From an uncultured Devosia sp. (GTDB lineage: Bacteria > Pseudomonadota > Alphaproteobacteria > Rhizobiales > Devosiaceae), in contig CAMLKN010000156.1 of the NCBI GenBank assembly GCA_946480655.1, forward strand, positions 1 to 5,699: a stretch of DNA of 5,699 bases, read 5' to 3'. How positions within the stretch are numbered: position 1 is the stretch's first letter; each line of letters begins with the position of its first letter. The notes under the pieces are model-generated. The model saw nothing but the letters and a program-made list of their open reading frames with translations. It was not told the DNA's origin and searched no databases. The translations under genes and the position numbers were made by a program. Shown piece after piece: positions 4,384 through 5,699 of the stretch.

Positions 4384-5665
4384 AGGCCTCGTCATCGCCG
4401 CGCCCCGCTCGGGCTCGGGCAAGACCACCGTCACCCTCGGTATTCTCGCGGCCCTGCGCCGGCGTGGCCTCGTGCTGGCCCCTGCCAAGACCGGGCCGGA
4501 CTATATCGACCCCACCTTTCTCGGGCTTGCCGCCGGGCGCGAGGCGATCAACCTTGACCCTTGGGCGATGAAGCCCGACCAGTTGCGCTCTCTCGCCGCC
4601 CAGCACGCCACCGGCGCTGACGCTTTCATTGTCGAGGGTGTGATGGGTCTGTTCGATGCCGCTGCCGACGGGCAGGGCTCCACCGCCGACCTGGCCGAAG
4701 CGCTCGGCCTGCCGGTCATTTTCGTCGTCGATGCCGACCGGCAGAGCCAGTCTGTCGCCCCATTGGTCGCCGGCTTCGCCCATTGGCGCCCCGGCGTCCG
4801 CATCGCCGGCGTCATCCTCAATCGCGTCGCCAGCGCCCGGCACGAGCGCATGCTCGCCGCGGCTATCGCGCAAACCGGCATTCCCCTCCTTGGTGCCATT
4901 CCGCGACGCACTGAACTGGTCGTCCCAGAGCGCCATCTTGGTCTCGTCCTGCCCGGCGAAATGAGTGGCTTCGAGTCTTTCCTTGATGCCGCCGCCGAGG
5001 CCGTGGGCGATTTCATCGATCTTGATTCCCTCATGGCCTTTGCCAGCCCGGTCTCCCCCGCCGAGGCCTTGCCGCAGGCCTTGCCGCCTCTCGGCCAACG
5101 CATGTCCATCGCCCGCGACGCCGCCTTCGCCTTCCTCTATCCGCACCTGCTCGATGGCTGGCGATCCGCCGGGGCGGAACTGAACTTCTTCTCCCCCCTC
5201 GCCAACGAGGCGCCGTCCCCGGATGCCGACGCCGTCTTCCTGCCCGGCGGCTATCCCGAACTGCACGGCCCGGCGCTCTCCGCCGCCACAACCTTCCACG
5301 CCGGTCTCGCGGCCGCCCGCGACCGCAATGCGCTGATCTATGGCGAATGCGGGGGCTTCATGGCTCTGGGCGAAGCGCTGGTCGACAAGCACGGTGCCAG
5401 CCATGCCATGTCCGGCCTGCTGCCTGTGGTGACCCGCATTGATCGCCCCAAGCGCGTTCTGGGCTATCGCCGCCTGCTGCAAGAAAGCGCCTTGCCCTGG
5501 CCCGCCGCCCTGCATGGACACGAATTTCATTATTCCTCGGCCAAGCAATCCGGCCTGCCGCCCCTCTTTGAGGCGCTCGACGCCGAGGGCATCCGCCAAT
5601 TGCCCATGGGCGGCCAACTCGGCCGCGTCATGGGCTCTTACGCCCATGTGATTGCTGCGGCATAA
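4370..5665 (+). CDS. cobB: Hydrogenobyrinate (cobyrinate) a,c-diamide synthase, glutamine-hydrolysing
   Basis: A 431-aa cytoplasmic enzyme of the CobB/CbiA family that amidates the a and c acetate side chains of the corrin ring, using ATP and glutamine. The N-terminal dethiobiotin-synthetase-like ATPase domain shows the P-loop APRSGSGKTT (11-20), GPDYIDP (42-48) and VEGVMGLFD (88-96). The C-terminal class I-like glutamine amidotransferase domain shows FLPGGYPE, the nucleophile C327 in GECGG, and GHEFHYS (H384, H387), one of whose histidines probably completes the catalytic site. The ATG at 4370 is given as start by convention; a TTG at 4376, giving 429 aa beginning MARGLVIAAP, fits the Shine-Dalgarno spacing better. 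The frame is open further upstream to 4211, but that part only mirrors cobA. The TAA stop at 5663-5665 is 7 nt before the next start, in an operon-like arrangement. Confidence 0.95.
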   Translation: MSLARGLVIAAPRSGSGKTTVTLGILAALRRRGLVLAPAKTGPDYIDPTFLGLAAGREAINLDPWAMKPDQLRSLAAQHATGADAFIVEGVMGLFDAAADGQGSTADLAEALGLPVIFVVDADRQSQSVAPLVAGFAHWRPGVRIAGVILNRVASARHERMLAAAIAQTGIPLLGAIPRRTELVVPERHLGLVLPGEMSGFESFLDAAAEAVGDFIDLDSLMAFASPVSPAEALPQALPPLGQRMSIARDAAFAFLYPHLLDGWRSAGAELNFFSPLANEAPSPDADAVFLPGGYPELHGPALSAATTFHAGLAAARDRNALIYGECGGFMALGEALVDKHGASHAMSGLLPVVTRIDRPKRVLGYRRLLQESALPWPAALHGHEFHYSSAKQSGLPPLFEALDAEGIRQLPMGGQLGRVMGSYAHVIAAA

Positions 5666-5672
5666 GGGCACC

Positions 5673-5699
5673 ATGACCAAAACGCTTATGTTCATGGGC
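5673..5699 (+). CDS. cobQ: Cobyric acid synthase, first 9 codons only
   Basis: The ATG at 5673 follows AAGGG (5664-5668) by 4 nt and opens a frame reading MTKTLMFMG before the window ends. This matches the usual CobQ N-terminus, which runs on into a GTGSDVGKS P-loop just beyond the edge. CobQ uses ATP and glutamine to amidate the b, d, e and g side chains of adenosylcobyrinic a,c-diamide, acting after CobB and CobO. The 7-nt gap from cobB and the shared pathway support the call, but only nine residues are visible. Confidence 0.72.

Noticed and set aside
4289..5695. 468-codon open frame antisense to cobB
   Set aside because: cobB has full family motifs in its own frame; the antisense product is low-complexity Gly/Arg-rich and unrecognisable.
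1..5699. CRISPR arrays, tRNA or rRNA genes, transposases, phage or defence genes
   Set aside because: No regularly spaced repeats, no tRNA-like cloverleaf sequence and no protein motifs of these types were found.

Overview
The window is GC-rich and carries a cobalamin (vitamin B12) biosynthesis locus. Gene content (CobO, CobE, CobK, SUMT-type CobA, CobB, CobQ), codon usage and a CTCTCCC-type intergenic palindrome suggest an alphaproteobacterium, probably of the Hyphomicrobiales (Rhizobium/Devosia-like). That placement is inference, not proof.

Layout, left to right. Positions 1-604 (+) hold the 3' part of cobO, the corrinoid adenosyltransferase, whose true start lies upstream of the window. 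Positions 605-661 are filled almost entirely by a two-hairpin repeat between convergent genes. Positions 662-2066 (-) hold a cation diffusion facilitator (CDF) metal exporter followed by a small secreted protein of unknown function, probably co-transcribed. Positions 2067-2355 are a divergent intergenic region. Its right half has a good sigma70-type promoter, two short hairpins, a convincing intrinsic terminator and a hairpin that buries the Shine-Dalgarno sequence of the next gene. Positions 2356-2838 (+) encode CobE. Positions 2757-3500 (-) encode CobK, overlapping cobE tail to tail by 82 bp. From 3571 (+) a tight run cobA-cobB-cobQ begins; cobA and cobB overlap by 14 nt, cobB and cobQ are 7 nt apart, and cobQ runs off the window after 9 codons.

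Function. CobA makes precorrin-2, the entry point to the corrin ring; CobK reduces precorrin-6A; CobE is a CbiG-C-like accessory protein; CobB amidates side chains a and c; CobO adenosylates the cobalt; CobQ amidates side chains b, d, e and g. The remaining ring methyltransferases, CobH and the cobaltochelatase subunits are not in this window. The CDF exporter embedded among B12 genes may handle divalent metal, possibly cobalt, but its substrate cannot be read from sequence alone.

The most interesting part is the cobE leader (about 2202-2356). It looks like a cis-regulatory RNA or a terminated small RNA, and it does not contain the hallmarks of a classical cobalamin riboswitch.
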